Below, piece after piece: positions 20,617 through 33,153 of a stretch of DNA of 64,000 nt. Under the pieces are notes generated by a model, which was not told where the DNA came from, ran no database searches, and saw nothing but the letters and a program-made list of their open reading frames with translations. Position numbers and translations under genes: made by a program. Positions within the stretch are counted from its first letter, which is position 1, and each line of letters begins with the position of its first letter. The DNA comes from Gammaproteobacteria bacterium (GTDB lineage Bacteria > Pseudomonadota > Gammaproteobacteria > GCA-001735895), in assembly GCA_029862125.1 (NCBI GenBank), contig JAOTXY010000006.1:1-64000 (forward strand). The letters are read 5' to 3'.

Positions 20617-21395
20617 TAGACTGCGGGCTCCAGGTCATAGTCCATAATTAACGGCGCATGATCGGAAAAGCGCTGATCTTTATAAATCCTTGCCCGCCGA
20701 ATTCGGTCTTTCAATCCGGGTGTGACTATCTGGTAATCGATACGCCAGCCGACGTTCTTGTCCCAGGACTGTCCCCGGTTCGACCACCAGGTGTATTGTT
20801 CGTCGCGGTTATCGACAACGCGAAACGCGTCAATATAACCCACGCGTTCGAATAAATCGGTCAGCCAGGCACGTTCCTCGGGTAGGAACCCGGAGTTTTT
20901 CTGGTTGGAGCGCCAGTTTCTTAAATCGATATTCTGATGCGCAATATTCCAGTCACCACAGATGATGAATTCACGGCGTTTACGTCGCAGCGATTGCAGA
21001 TGTAGCATAAAACTTTCAAGAAACCGCCACTTGGATTCCTGGCGGTGATCACCTGACGAGCCCGACGGCGCGTAGAGTGAAATGATCGACAGGTTGCGGT
21101 AGCGATATTCGAGGTAACGCCCCTCGTTATCGAACTCGGATTCGCCATAACCGCGAATCACCTGCAACGGCCGCTCCCTGCTGTAAATCGCCGTTCCGGA
21201 GTAGCCTTTTTTCAATGCATCGTAGTAGCTACAGTAATAATTACGGGGATGAAATATCGGCTGCTCCAGCTGCTCGGTATGCGCCTTGGTTTCCTGTACA
21301 CAAATGAAGTCCGCACGCTGACGGGGTAGCCAGTCGAAAAAGCCCTTGCGCGCCGCTGCACGAATACCGTTGGTGTTTACTGAGATCACGCGCAT
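20616..21395 (-). CDS. xthA: Exodeoxyribonuclease III
   Basis: MRVISVNTNGIRAAARKGFFDWLPRQRADFICVQETKA; SDHAPLIMDY C-terminus. Confidence 0.93.
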   Translation of the reverse strand: MRVISVNTNGIRAAARKGFFDWLPRQRADFICVQETKAHTEQLEQPIFHPRNYYCSYYDALKKGYSGTAIYSRERPLQVIRGYGESEFDNEGRYLEYRYRNLSIISLYAPSGSSGDHRQESKWRFLESFMLHLQSLRRKRREFIICGDWNIAHQNIDLRNWRSNQKNSGFLPEERAWLTDLFERVGYIDAFRVVDNRDEQYTWWSNRGQSWDKNVGWRIDYQIVTPGLKDRIRRARIYKDQRFSDHAPLIMDYDLEPAV

Positions 21396-21454
21396 CTGAA
21401 ACTGCTACCAATATTCAATTCTGGCGATATGATACATGACTTAAGATATCCGAC

Positions 21455-21723
21455 TAGGGCCTGTTAACACTAATCCAATGGGCTCTGTTGCGTCTGAAAA
21501 AGCGCCAATTGAGGCGCGAGAAGCGTAGTTTGGTCATTCCAAATGAGCGACGAGCAACGAAAAGTGGCGCTTTTTCAGGCGCAACCCTTCGGGCTGGGGT
21601 TATTTTTTCACCCAGCGGCGTTATCATTCGCTCATGTAGAGTGACTACATCACGCTCATTCTGCCTTGCTGGATGAAAAAATAGTCCCAGCAGAGCCCAT
21701 TGAATTAGTGTTAACAGGCCCTA
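21455..21723. mobile_element. MITE-like non-coding element, 33-bp terminal inverted repeats, two internal hairpins
   Basis: Left TIR tagggcctgttaacactaatccaatgggctctg (21455-21487) vs right cagagcccattgaattagtgttaacaggcccta (21691-21723), 32/33 complementary; inner stems 21489-21507/21565-21583 and 21593-21616/21668-21691. Confidence 0.85.
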
Positions 21724-21734
21724 ACGATTCGCCC

Positions 21735-22373
21735 ATGCAAGCTTACCAATCCCGTTTCGTCGACTACTGCCTGCAGCGCGGCGCCCTCAGCTTTGGCGAA
21801 TTCACGCTCAAATCCGGTCGCGTCAGTCCTTACTTTTTCAACGCCGGGATTTTTAATCGTGGCGCCGATCTCGCGGCACTTGCCGGATTCTATGCCGATG
21901 CGATTCAGCACAGCAAAATTGATTTCGACCTGCTGTTCGGCCCTGCTTACAAAGGTATACCCCTGGCCGCGATTACCGCGAGCGCATTGTACCAACAACA
22001 TCAACGCGACATTCCCTACGCGTTTAACCGCAAGGAAGCCAAAGATCACGGTGAAGGAGGAAATACAGTGGGCGCCGAAATCACGGGTCGGGTGATGATT
22101 ATCGACGATGTCATCACCGCCGGAACCGCAATTCGGGAATCAATCGAGTTAATCGAAACGCTCGGTGCCGAGGTTTGTGCCGTCATGATTGCACTTGACC
22201 GACAGGAAAAAGGTTCGAGAGATCTCTCGGCAATCCAGGAACTGGAGCAACAGGGATTAAGCGTCATCTCGATCATAAAACTCGACCATATCCTCGAATA
22301 TTTGCAAACCAGTGGGGATAGCAAACATCAGGCAACCATTGAAGCTTACCGGGCCGAGTACGGAATCGACTGA
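21735..22373 (+). CDS. pyrE: Orotate phosphoribosyltransferase
   Basis: [44 protein letters not shown] motif [13 protein letters not shown]; the upstream in-frame extension in the ORF track derives from the MITE-like element. Confidence 0.95.
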   Translation: MQAYQSRFVDYCLQRGALSFGEFTLKSGRVSPYFFNAGIFNRGADLAALAGFYADAIQHSKIDFDLLFGPAYKGIPLAAITASALYQQHQRDIPYAFNRKEAKDHGEGGNTVGAEITGRVMIIDDVITAGTAIRESIELIETLGAEVCAVMIALDRQEKGSRDLSAIQELEQQGLSVISIIKLDHILEYLQTSGDSKHQATIEAYRAEYGID

Positions 22374-22431
22374 ACTCAGGTCGATCGATGCAGTCTACAT
22401 TAGGTTCTTACGATATAATAACAGGTGCACC

Positions 22432-23193
22432 ATGCTTCGAGTCTTAATGCTCACCAGCCTGATCTCGCTTTCTGCTTACGCTGGCGAGCCTATTGAAATC
22501 AGCAGCGGAGACAGGCAAACCGCCGTCGTCGAACTCTACACCTCGGAAGGCTGCTCCAGCTGTCCACCAGCCGATCGCTGGTTGTCGCGACTTGTCGATA
22601 CACCCAAAGATGAGCTTAACGTGCTCGCACTTGCGTTTCATGTTGATTACTGGGATTACCTGGGCTGGAAGGATCGCTTTTCCAGCGCAGAATATACCCG
22701 CCGTCAACGCCACCTGGGCGCTAATAATCAGCAACGCACAATCTATACCCCCGAGTTCTTTGTCAACGGCATGGAAGCTCGCGGCGCCGGTAAAATTCTC
22801 GACAAAATCCAGCAGGCCAACCAGCGAAAAGCGCCACTCGAGCTTAAACTTACCGTTTCCAGGGATGAGACCGGACTCCTGCTTGAGCTTCATTCCCCTG
22901 GAGACCGAAGCACGGTCGGGCAAATTCATCACCGTTACCTGGTCTATGAAAATGACCTGTCGACCGATGTAAAACGCGGCGAAAATTCGGGTGAAACACT
23001 GAATCATCAGCAAGTGGTGCGCTACATGAGCCAGGCGCAGAACTTACAGCAAAACAATCAGCACCGTATCGCGATAGAACCCGACTGGAATCCACAGAAT
23101 ATAGGAGTTGCGGTGCTGGTAACCTCGCCCGGAGAGAGGGATTACTTACAGGCATTGCATACCTCGGTAGCGAGTTTGATGGGACAACCATAG
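22432..23193 (+). CDS. DUF1223 thioredoxin-like secreted protein
   Basis: Signal peptide; VVELYTSEGCSSCPPADRWLSRL; ATG at 22432 preferred. Confidence 0.87.
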   Translation: MLRVLMLTSLISLSAYAGEPIEISSGDRQTAVVELYTSEGCSSCPPADRWLSRLVDTPKDELNVLALAFHVDYWDYLGWKDRFSSAEYTRRQRHLGANNQQRTIYTPEFFVNGMEARGAGKILDKIQQANQRKAPLELKLTVSRDETGLLLELHSPGDRSTVGQIHHRYLVYENDLSTDVKRGENSGETLNHQQVVRYMSQAQNLQQNNQHRIAIEPDWNPQNIGVAVLVTSPGERDYLQALHTSVASLMGQP

Positions 23194-23282
23194 TTGTCAA
23201 ATTAATGGCAAATCACCATAAATAAACTATTATGCGTGTTAGGATCTGAATGACCTGAAGTGGTCAGGAATCAAATAACATC

Positions 23283-23957
23283 TTGCGCGCTGTAAGCAAT
23301 CACCTGAAACCCCGCTTAACATTATTGCCAGTTTTACTGCTGGCTTCGATTCTGTTTGCTTTCTCCAAGCACGCGGGTGCAGGCGCACTGTATAAGTGGG
23401 TCGACGAAAACGGACAGATTCGTTACAGCGACCGGCTACCCGCGAAACAGGTCAAAAAGAAACACCAGCAGCTAAATTCGCAGGGTGTAGTCCTGTCGAC
23501 CAAGGAAGCAGCCAAGAGCGATGAAGAGCTAGCGGTGGAGGCTGAAGCCAAGCGCAAACTGGAGGAACAAGAGGCCAAGGAAGCGAAGCTCAAGGAGATT
23601 CAGTATCAAAAAGACCAGGTGCTGCTGCTGACCTTTAGTTCCGAAGAAGAACTCGGCCTGGCGCGCGACGATCGTCTCGAAGTGCTCGATTCGGTGATCA
23701 CTCTAATCAATAAAAGCATTGCTGCCACACAGCAACAGCTGCAGCAATTAATGACCAGCGCAGATGAAATTTACCTTTCCAAGGGCAAGGAAGTTCCTGG
23801 TGGTCTTGCCCAGAAAATAGAGCACTTCACCGGTAAACTAGAGAGCCGCTATGCCCAACTGGAATTGAAGATGGAGAAGAAAGATCAAATTAACGAGCAG
23901 TACGCGCTGGACCTGGCGCGTTACCGGGAACTTACCGCCGAGAAATCCAAGGACTGA
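23283..23957 (+). CDS. DUF4124-domain protein with coiled-coil
   Basis: GALYKWVDENGQIRYSDRLPAKQVKK after N-terminal hydrophobic segment. Confidence 0.8.
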   Translation: MRAVSNHLKPRLTLLPVLLLASILFAFSKHAGAGALYKWVDENGQIRYSDRLPAKQVKKKHQQLNSQGVVLSTKEAAKSDEELAVEAEAKRKLEEQEAKEAKLKEIQYQKDQVLLLTFSSEEELGLARDDRLEVLDSVITLINKSIAATQQQLQQLMTSADEIYLSKGKEVPGGLAQKIEHFTGKLESRYAQLELKMEKKDQINEQYALDLARYRELTAEKSKD

Positions 23958-23963
23958 ACGTCT

Positions 23964-24860
<897 letters not shown>

Positions 24861-26066
24861 TTAGGAACGGGCGCAAGTATAGCGCTCGACAATCAAATCG
24901 ATAAGTTGTTTTGCGATAGCGAGTTTGTTATCCCGTTCGATGCTGCGGTGACCGTCACGCCAGAAGACTTCAAGCTGGTTAGTGTCGGTTTCGAACCCGC
25001 TATCGGCATTACCAACCGGGTTCGCCGCGATCATATCGAGATTCTTTTGCTCAAGCTTGGCAAGCGCATACTTTTCAAGATTCTGCGTCTCGGCGGCGAA
25101 TCCAACACAAAACGGTTTGTCTTCGAGTGCGCTAACGGCAGCCAGGATATCGACATTCAAGATCAAGGGCAGCGACATCGAATTTTCGGATTTTTTGAGC
25201 TTGTGGGTCGCCACCTGGTCAACCCGGTAATCGGACACCGCGGCACAGCCGATAAAAATATCGCTGTGCGCTACCTGTTGCATCACCGCTTCATACATTT
25301 GCTGGGCCGACTCCACCGCTACCAGTTTCGCGCCCGGTGGCGCTATCAAAGACACAGGACCACTTACCAGGGTCACCCTGGCCCCCGCCTGCAACGCTGC
25401 CTCGGCAAGCGCGTAGCCCATCTTGCCCGAACTCCGATTGCTGATATAACGCACCGGATCGATCGCCTCTCGAGTGGGGCCGGCAGTCAACAACAGCTCG
25501 ACCCCGTCAAGCTTGCCAGGAACGAATTGCAGCGCGACATTAGCCAGTAATTGTTCGGCTTCGAGCATGCGCCCAGGACCGAAATCCCCACAGGCCTGAT
25601 CACCTTCGGCCGGTCCCCAGATCCGTACGTTGCGCGCAGCCAGTTGTTTCAGATTTTCCTGCGTTGCGGAATTGGCAAACATTTGCTGGTTCATCGCGGG
25701 TGCCACGGCGACCGGGCGCTTGCTCGCGAGACACAAGGTCAGTAAGAGATTGTCGGCATATCCCGCATTCATCTTGCCCAGGAAATCAGCCGACGCCGGC
25801 GCCACCAACAACAGGTCACACCAGCGTGCAAGCTCGATATGATCCATCGCCGAGTCTGCTTCGGCATCGAACAAATCAACGTATACCCGGTGACCGCTCA
25901 GCGCCTGGTAAGTCAGCGGTTGCACAAATTCCTGCGCCGATGGTGTCATCACGACGCGCACCTCGGCACCTGCCTTTATCAACAGGCGCACCAGTTCGGC
26001 GGATTTGTAGGCGGCAATGCCGCCGGTAATTCCGAGCAGTATTTTCTTGTTGCCGAGCGCTTGCAT
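24861..26066 (-). CDS. coaBC: Bifunctional phosphopantothenoylcysteine decarboxylase / phosphopantothenate-cysteine ligase
   Basis: KKILLGITGGIAAYKSAELVRLL; APAMNQQMF; TAGPTREAIDPVRYISNRSSGKMGYALA. Confidence 0.96.
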   Translation of the reverse strand: MQALGNKKILLGITGGIAAYKSAELVRLLIKAGAEVRVVMTPSAQEFVQPLTYQALSGHRVYVDLFDAEADSAMDHIELARWCDLLLVAPASADFLGKMNAGYADNLLLTLCLASKRPVAVAPAMNQQMFANSATQENLKQLAARNVRIWGPAEGDQACGDFGPGRMLEAEQLLANVALQFVPGKLDGVELLLTAGPTREAIDPVRYISNRSSGKMGYALAEAALQAGARVTLVSGPVSLIAPPGAKLVAVESAQQMYEAVMQQVAHSDIFIGCAAVSDYRVDQVATHKLKKSENSMSLPLILNVDILAAVSALEDKPFCVGFAAETQNLEKYALAKLEQKNLDMIAANPVGNADSGFETDTNQLEVFWRDGHRSIERDNKLAIAKQLIDLIVERYTCARS

Positions 26067-26110
26067 TTACTCTATTTTAGCGGCTGAGGACAACAGGTAA
26101 AGGAATACCC

Positions 26111-26782
26111 ATGACTATCTCTCAATGGCCCAGTGCCGAAAAACCCCGCGAAAAACTGGTTAACCGGGGCGCAAATGCGCTCTCGGACGCTGAACTACTG
26201 GCAATTTTGCTACGCACCGGGGTGTCCGGCAGTACCGCGGTCGACCTCGCACGACAACTATTACTCGATTACGGCTCGATACGAGCTGTCCTCGATGCCG
26301 ACACAAAAAGTTTCTGCAGTCGCAAAGGGCTGGGCCTGGCCAAGTTCGTGCAACTGCAGGCCGCGCTCGAAATCGCACGCCGCCATTTATCGGAAGAACT
26401 CGAATACGGAAACTGCCTGACCCGTTCGGAGCAAACCCGGAATTACCTGCGTGCGCGGTTACGCGATTATAAATACGAGGTCTTTGCCTGCCTGATGCTC
26501 GACAATCGCAACCGGGTAATCGCGTTTCGGGAATTGTTTCGCGGAACCATAGACGGAGCCTCGGTTTATCCACGAGAAGTGGTCAAACAGGCGCTTGCCG
26601 ATAACGCGGCGGCGGTAATACTCGCGCATAACCATCCCTCGGGCGTCTGCGAACCGAGTCAGGCGGATATCCGTATCACCGAGCGTCTGCAAAAAGCGTT
26701 AGGCCTGGTCGATATTCGCGTGCTGGATCACGTCATTGTCGGCGACAGAATTAACTGCCTTTCCGAACAAGGTCTGATTTAA
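26111..26782 (+). CDS. radC: RadC family JAMM/MPN protein
   Basis: [50 protein letters not shown] motif. Confidence 0.95.
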   Translation: MTISQWPSAEKPREKLVNRGANALSDAELLAILLRTGVSGSTAVDLARQLLLDYGSIRAVLDADTKSFCSRKGLGLAKFVQLQAALEIARRHLSEELEYGNCLTRSEQTRNYLRARLRDYKYEVFACLMLDNRNRVIAFRELFRGTIDGASVYPREVVKQALADNAAAVILAHNHPSGVCEPSQADIRITERLQKALGLVDIRVLDHVIVGDRINCLSEQGLI

Positions 26783-28985
26783 CCGAAGTCTCGAACCAGG
26801 CGGCGACCTGTCGCTCCTCGAGTGGGTGACTAATGTAATATCCCTGCACATGATCGCAACGCATTTTAGTCAGCAATTCACACACCGCCAGCGTTTCCAC
26901 ACCCTCGGCGACAACCTCTAAATCCAGCGTATGAGCAAGCTCGATTGTCGCCTTCACAATCAACTGGTCGTCCGGATTAGTGGCAATATCGCGCACAAAA
27001 GACTGATCGATCTTGAGCTTTTCGACAGGCAGTTCCTTGAGATAGGTTAATGAAGCCTGCCCGGTACCGAAGTCATCGATCGAAAGCGACAAGCCCATCA
27101 TCCCGAGATGCGACAATACCTCGACCACCTCTCCCGGATCCTGCATGATCTGCCCTTCCGTTATTTCAATTACGATCTGAGCGGGTTCGACCTGGTATTG
27201 GGTTAAGTAGGTTTCGATGCGTTCTGGCAAGCGGCGATCATGCAAGTCAATCATCGACAAATTAATACCTATGGACAGGCCATCAAGGCTGGATTCGCTG
27301 ATAAATCGGCAGGCAGACTCGATAATCCAGTTTGTCAGTGGCATTATCAAATGGTTTTGTTCCGCCAGGCGAATCGTACGCCCAATGGAAAAATCATGCT
27401 TGCCCGGGTCTTTCCAACGCAACAGCGCCTCAAGGTAAATTGTTTCGTAGCTTTCCAGGTCGACAACCGGTTGATAAACGAGCTTTAACTCATCGTTATC
27501 CAGCGCACGACGCAAGGCCTGTATCATCGTAAATCCTGAAGTATCGATAGCCTCGTCGGGATCCTTGAAAAACTGCATGGGCCAGTCGCTATTTTCAGCA
27601 TCGACCAGGGCAGCACTGGCATTCTGGTAAAGGATATCCGCATCAACAGCATCATCAGGATAAATCGCAATGCCGAAAAAAGCCCTCAATTCAAATTCAC
27701 GTCCGTAAATCTGGTATTGTCGAACGATAGACAGGTAAATTTTCTCGACCAGGGTATTCAACTGATCGCGTTGTTGTACTTCAAGCAATATCGCGAACAG
27801 GTTTCTTTCAAAACGCGCAACCTGGTCACTCTCACGCAAAGACTCTCGCAGGCCCCTGGCAACCTGCCGCAGCAGCGCATCGACAATATACTGGCCTCGA
27901 TGCTGCGCAAACTCGTCAAGCCCGACAATCTCGATCATGACCAGCGCATAGCGACGTCCACTGCGTTTCCCTTCCAGTATCGCCTGCGCCAGACGGTCTT
28001 CAAAAATGACGCGGTTATTGAGTCGTGTCACCGGGTCCCGCTTGGCCATTTTTTGCAACACGTTGAAATCTTCGATCATCACCTCCAGGCCGGTCCTGAC
28101 TCCGCCCGGCCCATCGGTAGCACTGTCCTGCTGGCTTTTTGCCGCAACGTGCATTTTCCGGGCGAGCTCGTGTAAAGGTTTGATTAAATTGAAATGTAAC
28201 AATGTCAGAACCAGCAGGGCAGCGCATACCAACACCACCAGTACAATCGCTGCCTGGCGTTTGAAAAGATCCCAGAAAGACAGCGTTTGCAGCTTGAGGT
28301 GCAGTTGACCGGGCACGACGCTATCCATCCCGATCGGAATTGTAATAGGGCGACTGGCTTCGCCATCGGCGCTGAACTCCTGGTATTGAATACCCTGTTC
28401 GGTATCGGTAGCACGCTGTAAATCGCGTCCTGACAAGCTCGAAAACTCGTTCAGGAAATCGAAATAATCCATGCTTACCAGCAGCACCACCGGGTTACCC
28501 TCGGCCGCAACAGGGCCGGCAATTTCAAGCAGTGCCTTATCATCGATACGACAACTCGTAATCTGTGGTACCAGAAAATTATCGAAATTATCCCGGTGCA
28601 TTTGTCCTGGCTGCAGACAGCCCGGTTTGTTGGATCTCGAGACAGGGCGGCCCTCCTGGTCGAAATGCACCCGGTTCACGGCCCAGATATTGGGATTACG
28701 CTGGTAATAGCTCCACAGAAAAGACTGGAAGGTCTGGGTATCGGCGGATGACTCCGCCAGCGTACCGAGCAGATAGTATTGGGACTGCAGCCAGAGATGC
28801 TGTTTCTGCTGCAGCTGTAACACCTGCGCATGAAGGTTTTGCTGCAGCGTTACCGAATTCTGTTGGCTCTGGCGGTCGACCAGGATCAGCAACGAAACAC
28901 ACCACAGTGCAAACATCAGCAGGGTCAGGGCCGCCACCAGTAGCACACTGAATGACGAAATATTGAGTTTCTTGGATTGGGACAC
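26751..28985 (-). CDS. Membrane GGDEF/EAL protein with degenerate GGDEF and intact EAL
   Basis: Two TM segments; [13 protein letters not shown] in place of Rx[42 protein letters not shown]. Confidence 0.9.
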   Translation of the reverse strand: MSQSKKLNISSFSVLLVAALTLLMFALWCVSLLILVDRQSQQNSVTLQQNLHAQVLQLQQKQHLWLQSQYYLLGTLAESSADTQTFQSFLWSYYQRNPNIWAVNRVHFDQEGRPVSRSNKPGCLQPGQMHRDNFDNFLVPQITSCRIDDKALLEIAGPVAAEGNPVVLLVSMDYFDFLNEFSSLSGRDLQRATDTEQGIQYQEFSADGEASRPITIPIGMDSVVPGQLHLKLQTLSFWDLFKRQAAIVLVVLVCAALLVLTLLHFNLIKPLHELARKMHVAAKSQQDSATDGPGGVRTGLEVMIEDFNVLQKMAKRDPVTRLNNRVIFEDRLAQAILEGKRSGRRYALVMIEIVGLDEFAQHRGQYIVDALLRQVARGLRESLRESDQVARFERNLFAILLEVQQRDQLNTLVEKIYLSIVRQYQIYGREFELRAFFGIAIYPDDAVDADILYQNASAALVDAENSDWPMQFFKDPDEAIDTSGFTMIQALRRALDNDELKLVYQPVVDLESYETIYLEALLRWKDPGKHDFSIGRTIRLAEQNHLIMPLTNWIIESACRFISESSLDGLSIGINLSMIDLHDRRLPERIETYLTQYQVEPAQIVIEITEGQIMQDPGEVVEVLSHLGMMGLSLSIDDFGTGQASLTYLKELPVEKLKIDQSFVRDIATNPDDQLIVKATIELAHTLDLEVVAEGVETLAVCELLTKMRCDHVQGYYISHPLEERQVAAWFETSVKSDLVRKGS

Positions 28986-28988
28986 GGC

Positions 28989-29855
28989 TTACTCGATATT
29001 CTGCACTTGTTCACGCATTTGTTCGATCAGGACCTTGAGATCAACTGCTTGCTGCGTGGTAATGCTGTCCTGCGACTTCGACCCCAACGTATTGGCCTCT
29101 CGATTGAGTTCCTGCATCAGGAAATCCAGTCTTCTACCTACCGCTTCGTCACGATCCAGAACATTCAACACCTCGACTACATGAGTATCGAGTCGGTCGA
29201 GCTCTTCTTCAACATCGAGTTTCTGCGCCAGCATAACCAGCTCCTGTTCGAGTCGATCTTCATTTGCGTTCTCGCGCCACTGTTTCAATTTTTCATCGAG
29301 ACTGGTTTCCCATTTCTTGCGCAGCGCGGCCATCATTTCGGGTCGATGTTTACGCACTTCGCCCACGATCTCGCTGATCTGTGCACAACGGCTTCGTATT
29401 AACTCATCGAGCGCCTTACCTTCCGTCTCGCGACCTTGCTGTAATTGCTTCAGCGCAGACTCGAGACAGGAAATCGCCAGTTCATTGAACGAGGCCAGGT
29501 CCCGCTCGGTCTCGGCGATGACCCCGGGCCAGCTTAAAATATCGGCAACCGATAGCTTGCTGCCCTCGTGCACGATATTCAGAATCTGCTGCTCTACATT
29601 ACGCAAACTCAACACGATATCCTCGTTCAGGCTTATATCGCGCTGATGTTTCTGATCGAGCTTGTAGCGCAAACCCAGATCAACCTTGCCACGGGTCAGG
29701 TACTTTGCCAGTAGCTTGCGGATCTCGGGCTCCAGGTGCCTGAAATCCTCGGGTACCTTGATACCAGGCTCGAGGTAGCGATGATTAACCGAGCGCAGCT
29801 CCCAGGTAATCGATCCGGCTTTATTGGTTTCCTCTACCCGGGCAAAACCGGTCAT
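28989..29855 (-). CDS. YicC family endoribonuclease
   Basis: [40 protein letters not shown]-terminal [32 protein letters not shown]. Confidence 0.93.
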   Translation of the reverse strand: MTGFARVEETNKAGSITWELRSVNHRYLEPGIKVPEDFRHLEPEIRKLLAKYLTRGKVDLGLRYKLDQKHQRDISLNEDIVLSLRNVEQQILNIVHEGSKLSVADILSWPGVIAETERDLASFNELAISCLESALKQLQQGRETEGKALDELIRSRCAQISEIVGEVRKHRPEMMAALRKKWETSLDEKLKQWRENANEDRLEQELVMLAQKLDVEEELDRLDTHVVEVLNVLDRDEAVGRRLDFLMQELNREANTLGSKSQDSITTQQAVDLKVLIEQMREQVQNIE

Positions 29856-30013
29856 GCTTCTTATCACAATGCGAGTCTCTGTGTCTTTGCAACCGGCATC
29901 ATAGCCTATTTTCACTATTCGCTATAACACGCATATCACATCTGGAGTTAAATGTTGCGGACGGCTACAACCTCGATGAGTATAATTGCCGCTCTTTTTA
30001 TGGAGACGAAATA

Positions 30014-30721
30014 ATGCGACCCAGTTCCCGCGCGGCGGATGAGCTAAGACCTGTCAAGATTACGCAAAACTATATTAAACACGCCGATGGTTCAGTGTTG
30101 ATCGAGTTTGGTGACACCCGCGTCATCTGCACCGCATCGATAGACAACTCGGTACCCGGATTTTTACGCGGTAAAGGGAAAGGCTGGGTTACTGCCGAAT
30201 ATGGCATGCTGCCGAGATCGACCGGAAGCCGCATGCGGCGCGAGGCAAGTTCAGGCCGCCAGGGCGGACGCACCATGGAAATTCAGCGCCTGATAGGACG
30301 TGCGTTACGCGCCAGCATCAATACTGAAAAACTGGGTGAACGAACCATCACTATAGATTGTGACGTCATCCAGGCCGATGGCGGCACTCGCACCGCCTCC
30401 ATTTCGGGCGCCTGGGTTGCACTTTCGGATGCGATCCAGAAATTGCTGGAGTCGGGCGACCTTCAACACAACCCGATCGAATGCCAGGTAGCTGCTATTT
30501 CGGTCGGTATCTACGAGGGTGAAGCAGTGCTCGATCTCGACTATGCCGAGGACTCGAACGCAGAGACCGATATGAATGTCGTCATGAACAACCAGGGTGG
30601 ATTCATCGAGGTCCAGGGCACTGCCGAAACGGCCGCTTTTTCAGACCAGGAATTGAGCAGCATGCTCGAGCTGGCGCGCGTTGGCATAAACCGTATTTTC
30701 AATTTTCAGTTGAACGCGTGA
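30014..30721 (+). CDS. rph: Ribonuclease PH
   Basis: [42 protein letters not shown]. Confidence 0.96.
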   Translation: MRPSSRAADELRPVKITQNYIKHADGSVLIEFGDTRVICTASIDNSVPGFLRGKGKGWVTAEYGMLPRSTGSRMRREASSGRQGGRTMEIQRLIGRALRASINTEKLGERTITIDCDVIQADGGTRTASISGAWVALSDAIQKLLESGDLQHNPIECQVAAISVGIYEGEAVLDLDYAEDSNAETDMNVVMNNQGGFIEVQGTAETAAFSDQELSSMLELARVGINRIFNFQLNA

Positions 30722-31317
30722 AACGACTGGTACTGGCATCCGGAAATCCCGGCAAGCTGCAGGAGTTGTCCGCGATTCTGGATGATCTTGGCTACGAACT
30801 GCACCCACAATCCGAATTCGACGTGTCGGAGGTTGCAGAAACCGGAACCACGTTTGTCGAAAATGCGATTATCAAGGCACGTCATGCCGCCGAGCACACC
30901 GGCTTACCCGCGTTGGCAGATGACTCCGGTATAGAAGTCGATGCGCTCGATGGTGCGCCCGGTGTTTACAGTGCGCGCTTTTCCGGACCCGGCGCCGACG
31001 ACACGGCGAACAATGCCCTGCTGGTGGAAAAACTACGCGACGTACCGCCGATGGAACGCAGCGCACGTTATCGCGCAGTAATCATTTTGATGCGCCACGC
31101 CGCAGACCCGTCACCGCTGATCTGCGAAGGCAGCTGGGAGGGCGTGATCCAGCTTGAACCGGCGGGTAACGGTGGCTTCGGATACGATCCTTATTTTTAT
31201 TTAACCGACCGGGAATGCACCAGCGCCCAATTGACTGCCGCCGAAAAGAACCGGCTCAGCCATCGCGGCAAAGCACTCGCGGAATTGAAACGCAAGCTGT
31301 TAGAGCAAGGTGTTTAG
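30718..31317 (+). CDS. rdgB: RdgB/HAM1 non-canonical purine NTP pyrophosphatase
   Basis: [48 protein letters not shown] overlap with rph. Confidence 0.95.
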   Translation: MKRLVLASGNPGKLQELSAILDDLGYELHPQSEFDVSEVAETGTTFVENAIIKARHAAEHTGLPALADDSGIEVDALDGAPGVYSARFSGPGADDTANNALLVEKLRDVPPMERSARYRAVIILMRHAADPSPLICEGSWEGVIQLEPAGNGGFGYDPYFYLTDRECTSAQLTAAEKNRLSHRGKALAELKRKLLEQGV

Positions 31318-32515
31318 CAGCAACCCACCGCTGGGTCTTTATATCCACCTGCCCTGGTGTGAAAAGAAATGTCCCTATTGCGACTTTAATTCCCACCAGG
31401 CGGATTCAATCCCCGAACAGGCCTATGTCGAAGCCTTACTCAACGACCTCGAACAGGACCTGCCACTAATCTGGGGACGCAAAATAGAATCCATCTTTAT
31501 CGGCGGGGGTACACCCTCGCTATTTTCAGCCGCCGCGATCGAAGCGCTGTTTTCAGGTTTGCGTGCACTGCTGAATTTCGCACCCGCAATCGAAATTACA
31601 ATGGAGTCGAATCCGGGTAGCGCCGACGCGGAAAACTATCGGGGCTACCGCGAGACCGGTATTAACCGCCTCTCTATCGGGATTCAAAGTTTCAACGATC
31701 AAAACCTGCAAGTGCTCGGGCGGGTTCACAACAGCACCGACGCGCTGCGCGCATTTGCTATCGCGCGCGAGGCAGGATTCGATAATATCAACCTGGACCT
31801 GATGTTTGGACTACCTGCACAAAGCATCGAAGCGGCGGGCGACGACCTGGCGCAGGCGATCGACCTTGGGCCTGAACATATTTCTCACTATCAATTGACA
31901 CTCGAACCCAACACGCTGTTTCACCACCAACCCCCTTCGAATATGCCAGACAGTGACCTGTGCTGGGAACAGCAAACTGCCTGCCAGGCATTACTTGAAA
32001 AACACGCTTACCGGCAATATGAAGTCTCGGCCTACAGCCTCGAGAAAAGGGAGTCCGGGCACAATATGAACTACTGGCAGTTTGGAGATTACCTTGGCAT
32101 CGGTGCCGGTGCCCACGGCAAGATTACGTTAGCTGGCGACAACCGGGTGATTCGCCGGGTGCGACAACGCCAGCCCCGGGCCTACCTCGAGCATGGCGGC
32201 CGCAACACGATCACCAGTGAAACCACGCTCAGCGAGGATGATCTGCGTTTCGAATTCATGCTGAACGCATTGCGGCTCAAACACGGCTTTCAAACCCGTT
32301 TATTTCACGACAATACCGGATTATCGCTAAATTCGCTGCTGCCAGGGCTGGAACTGGCGCGTGACAAGGGTTTGATCGATTTCAATCACGAAAAAATCGC
32401 CCCCTCCCGGCTTGGATTTTGTCATTTAAATGACCTGCAGGTCGTATTCCTACAGCAACAAACAGCAAAAAGTAAGCCATTCTTCGACTCCACCGAGGGA
32501 ATTATTCACAACTGA
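31310..32515 (+). CDS. hemW: Radical SAM HemW-like protein
   Basis: LGLYIHLPWCEKKCPYCDFNSH CxxxCxxC; FIGGGTPSLF; GTG start overlapping rdgB. Confidence 0.94.
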   Translation: MFSSNPPLGLYIHLPWCEKKCPYCDFNSHQADSIPEQAYVEALLNDLEQDLPLIWGRKIESIFIGGGTPSLFSAAAIEALFSGLRALLNFAPAIEITMESNPGSADAENYRGYRETGINRLSIGIQSFNDQNLQVLGRVHNSTDALRAFAIAREAGFDNINLDLMFGLPAQSIEAAGDDLAQAIDLGPEHISHYQLTLEPNTLFHHQPPSNMPDSDLCWEQQTACQALLEKHAYRQYEVSAYSLEKRESGHNMNYWQFGDYLGIGAGAHGKITLAGDNRVIRRVRQRQPRAYLEHGGRNTITSETTLSEDDLRFEFMLNALRLKHGFQTRLFHDNTGLSLNSLLPGLELARDKGLIDFNHEKIAPSRLGFCHLNDLQVVFLQQQTAKSKPFFDSTEGIIHN

Positions 32516-32677
32516 AATATCAACACGAAAAATGTCAAGCGTTTTTTTAAATTTTTCGTTGGGTTATACTCAGGTTTTGTAAGCGGTTGATTTTTATATA
32601 GTTTATAAGTTGGTTAAAAAATGACTAATCTAACAAAAACCCAGGGTTTGCGAGGCTTTGACAATCCCTGAACATAG

Positions 32678-32712
32678 TTATACACAAAGTTATCCACAGT
32701 TTTTGTGGATAA
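32678..32712. promoter_or_regulatory. Cluster of three DnaA-box-like 9-mers in an AT-rich intergenic region
   Basis: TTATACACA (32678-32686), TTATCCACA (32690-32698), TGTGGATAA (32704-32712, reverse TTATCCACA), with AT-rich DNA on both sides. Confidence 0.6.
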
Positions 32713-32888
32713 AATCAGTGCTGGCAGTCGGCTCAAGGTTTTATAAATTTTTAGTTATAAAACACTTTAAGTTTCGCGCCTAAGTCAGGACCAATAAGAG
32801 CCGGTAAGGTCCAGAAAACACTTGCACTTTTGCCACTAAACGGTCAAAATCCCCGCCCTTTAGCGTCAGCATAGATAGCAACATCAAC

Positions 32889-33131
32889 ATGAAGCAAAAT
32901 ATCCACCCCGAGTATAGAGACGTCGTATTCCAGGACATTTCGTCTGATTTTGCGATCCTGACCAGGTCCACTGTCCCCACCAGGGAAACCATCAAGTGGG
33001 AAGACGGTAATGAGTATCCATTACTGAAACTTGAAATTTCGAGCCAGTCGCACCCGTTTTACACCGGTAAGCAGCACATTCTGCAAACCGCGAAACAGGT
33101 CGACAAGTTCCGTCAACGCTACGGCAAGTAG
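32889..33131 (+). CDS. rpmE2: 50S ribosomal protein L31 type B
   Basis: [28 protein letters not shown]...[29 protein letters not shown]; no CxxC zinc ligands. Confidence 0.95.
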   Translation: MKQNIHPEYRDVVFQDISSDFAILTRSTVPTRETIKWEDGNEYPLLKLEISSQSHPFYTGKQHILQTAKQVDKFRQRYGK

Positions 33132-33153
33132 GCGCGAGTATCGATTTCGAAGA

